Below, in pieces: positions 62,623-64,000 of a DNA stretch of 64,000 bases. A program made the translations under genes and the position numbers. The stretch is from NCBI GenBank assembly GCA_947575805.1, contig CANPOY010000004.1, positions 1-64,000 of the forward strand, read 5' to 3'. Below the pieces are notes generated by a model. It did no database searches. It was not told the origin of the DNA and saw only the letters and a program-made list of their open reading frames with translations. Position 1 is the stretch's first letter. Each line of letters opens with the position of its first letter. This stretch comes from an uncultured Lachnospiraceae bacterium (GTDB taxonomy: Bacteria > Bacillota > Clostridia > Lachnospirales > Lachnospiraceae).

Positions 62623-62748
62623 TCCTACCACAAAATAAAAAAGTCCTATAAGGATGTCAAAAAATACACATTGATAGTTGGCTTGGCTTTATCGGCAATC
62701 ATTTTTGCCGCAATGATAACGGCATTTATTTACTTTATAAAGATATAG
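62623..62748 (+). other. Possible micro-ORF or remnant encoding a membrane peptide
   Basis: In the same frame as dtd, right after its TAA, 41 codons stay open to TAG at 62748. They encode a basic stretch (KKSYKDVKKYT) followed by a 22-residue hydrophobic segment (LIVGLALSAIIFAAMITAFIYF). The only in-frame starts are TTG 62671 and ATG 62713, without a good ribosome site. It may be a tiny membrane protein with a rare start, or a decayed gene. Confidence 0.3.
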
Positions 62749-62806
62749 AATAATAACGAAAGCCAAAGATAAGAACATATGTTATAAACACAAGGAGGAG
62801 TTAACT

Positions 62807-64000
62807 ATGGTTATCGGAATTGTAGTTGCATCGGTTGTACTTTTTCTTCTTTTGATCTTTTTTACGGGCTATGTCAAAGCGTCGCCGGATACGGCGATCA
62901 TCATTTCCGGCCTGAGAAAGAATCCCAAGGTATTAATCGGTAAGGCCGGGGTAAAGATACCGTTCCTTGAGAGAAAAGATGAACTGAACCTTCAGCTGAT
63001 TCCCATTGATGTAAAGACCTCCAATGCAGTGCCTACCGCAGACTATATTAACATTAATGTGGATGCAACGGTTAATGTGAAAATCAGCGACAATGAGGAA
63101 CGCCTGAAGCTGGCTGCCCAGAATTTTCTGAATAAGAACGCCGAATATATCGGGCGTGTGGCCAGAGAAGTCCTGGAAGGCAATGTTCGTGAGATCGTGG
63201 GCAAGATGGCATTGGAGGAAATGGTGTCCGACCGTCAGAAATTCGCGATGCTGGTAAAGGAAAATGCCGAGCCGGATCTTGCGGCCATGGGTCTGGACAT
63301 TATCAGCTTTAATGTGCAGAACTTTGTGGACGGCAACGGCGTTATTGAAAACCTGGGTGTGGACAATATTGTCAAGATCCAGAAGAACGCGGCAATTTCC
63401 CGGGCTGAGAGTGAAAAGGAAATCGCCAAGGCCCAGGCGAATGCAAAACGTGAAGCCAATGAGGCTGAAGTGAATGCTGAATCTGAGATCGCTAAGAAAC
63501 AGAATGAGCTGGCTATTCAGAAAGCTGAACTGAAGCGGGAGTCTGACATTAAGAAGGCTGAGGCGGACGCTGCTTATAAGATTCAGGAAGAGGAACAGCG
63601 GAAAACGGTGGAAATTACCACGGCTAACGCCAATATCGCAAAGCAGGAGAAAGAAATCCTTTTAAAGCAGCGTGAGGCAGAGGTTATGGAACAGGCCCTG
63701 GATGCTCAGGTTAAGAAAAAGGCCGAGGCGGAAAGATTTGCAAAGCAGCAGCAGGCAGATGCCCAACTCTATGAGCGTCAGCGTGAGGCTGAGGCAAAGA
63801 AATTTGAGACCGAAAAAGAAGCCGAAGCTATGAAAGCCCAGGCGGAAGCAAAAAAGTATACCATGGAGCAGGAGGCGGAAGGTATCCGTACCAGAGGTCT
63901 TGCCGAAGCGGAAGCCATACGGGCAAAGTCTGTGGCCGAAGCGGAAGGTATTGAGAAAAAAGCGGAAGCTATGGCAAAGATGGGCGAAGCCGCCGTGCTG
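62807..64000 (+). CDS. Flotillin-like protein, 3' truncated by window edge
   Basis: 398 codons are visible and open to the last base. ATG 62807 follows AAGGAGGAG. A membrane hairpin (about 1-22) is followed by the SPFH/band 7 domain (to ~200, with SPDTAIIISGLRKNPKVLIGKAGVKIPFLERKDEL). A long coiled coil with repeated A, E and K follows (SRAESEKEIAKAQANAKREANEAE and many AEAE-type units). Flotillins form membrane microdomains in Firmicutes. The usual NfeD partner is not in view. Confidence 0.9.
   Translation, partial: MVIGIVVASVVLFLLLIFFTGYVKASPDTAIIISGLRKNPKVLIGKAGVKIPFLERKDELNLQLIPIDVKTSNAVPTADYININVDATVNVKISDNEERLKLAAQNFLNKNAEYIGRVAREVLEGNVREIVGKMALEEMVSDRQKFAMLVKENAEPDLAAMGLDIISFNVQNFVDGNGVIENLGVDNIVKIQKNAAISRAESEKEIAKAQANAKREANEAEVNAESEIAKKQNELAIQKAELKRESDIKKAEADAAYKIQEEEQRKTVEITTANANIAKQEKEILLKQREAEVMEQALDAQVKKKAEAERFAKQQQADAQLYERQREAEAKKFETEKEAEAMKAQAEAKKYTMEQEAEGIRTRGLAEAEAIRAKSVAEAEGIEKKAEAMAKMGEAAVL

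Overview
The window looks like chromosomal DNA of a spore-forming anaerobic Firmicute, most likely a Lachnospiraceae-type Clostridium relative. The reasons are strong AGGAGG-type ribosome sites, frequent TTG/GTG starts, a cotJABC spore-coat operon, rubrerythrin, a LexA/YneA-like SOS pair, a MinCDE-MreBCD-RodA cluster, and an L27 precursor with the Prp-cleaved N-terminal extension. Base composition is moderate to GC-rich, except for one clearly AT-rich gene at 19974-20603. I saw no rRNA, tRNA or CRISPR array. The assignment is by gene content only.

Layout. 1-8.8 kb is accessory and envelope: the end of an ABC-2 permease, a DegV protein, a secreted GH43 arabinanase-like lipoprotein, an XRE regulator with an exporter-type ABC protein behind likely operator repeats, then cotJABC on the minus strand. 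8.9-14.3 kb is signalling: an ECF sigma factor with its membrane anti-sigma partner, then a response regulator, histidine kinase and unknown membrane protein. 14.4-18.7 kb carries an alanine-type symporter with an inverted repeat over its Shine-Dalgarno, peptidase T and miaB. 18.7-23.1 kb is an insertion-like accessory patch (beta-propeller-like anchored protein, AT-rich HD protein, a decayed ORF, a VWA lipoprotein) separating miaB from mutS-mutL-miaA, which are usually its neighbours.

30.4-41.3 kb is one long growth and division transcription unit: DUF4321, radC, mreBCD, a large class B PBP, minCDE, rodA, methylglyoxal synthase and a D,D-carboxypeptidase. It links elongation (Mre/PBP2/RodA), septum placement (Min) and wall trimming. 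41.3-49.1 kb holds a small P-loop protein, a HlyD-like protein, a GNAT enzyme, a CapA-like lipoprotein, YggS-SepF, aroB, lspA and an RluD-type pseudouridine synthase, ending at a terminator whose 5' arm is triplicated. 49.2-53.8 kb holds a cytidylate-kinase-like gene and the ribosome-assembly operon rplU-prp-rpmA-obgE-yhbY-yqeK-rsfS behind an L21 leader. The usual nadD is absent from it.

53.8-59.9 kb: DUF378, lexA, an AraC regulator divergent from a MATE exporter, and a LysM membrane protein under a consensus promoter with LexA boxes (a YneA-type division inhibitor), then an orphan tyrosine recombinase and a TtcA-type enzyme. 60-64 kb: rubrerythrin, an AI-2E-type permease, dtd, a possible tiny membrane peptide, and a flotillin cut by the window end.

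The most interesting items are the SOS-controlled LysM protein, the insertion between miaB and mutS, the symporter leader, the triplicated terminator arm, the missing nadD, and the ~240-residue insertion in the Mre-linked PBP.
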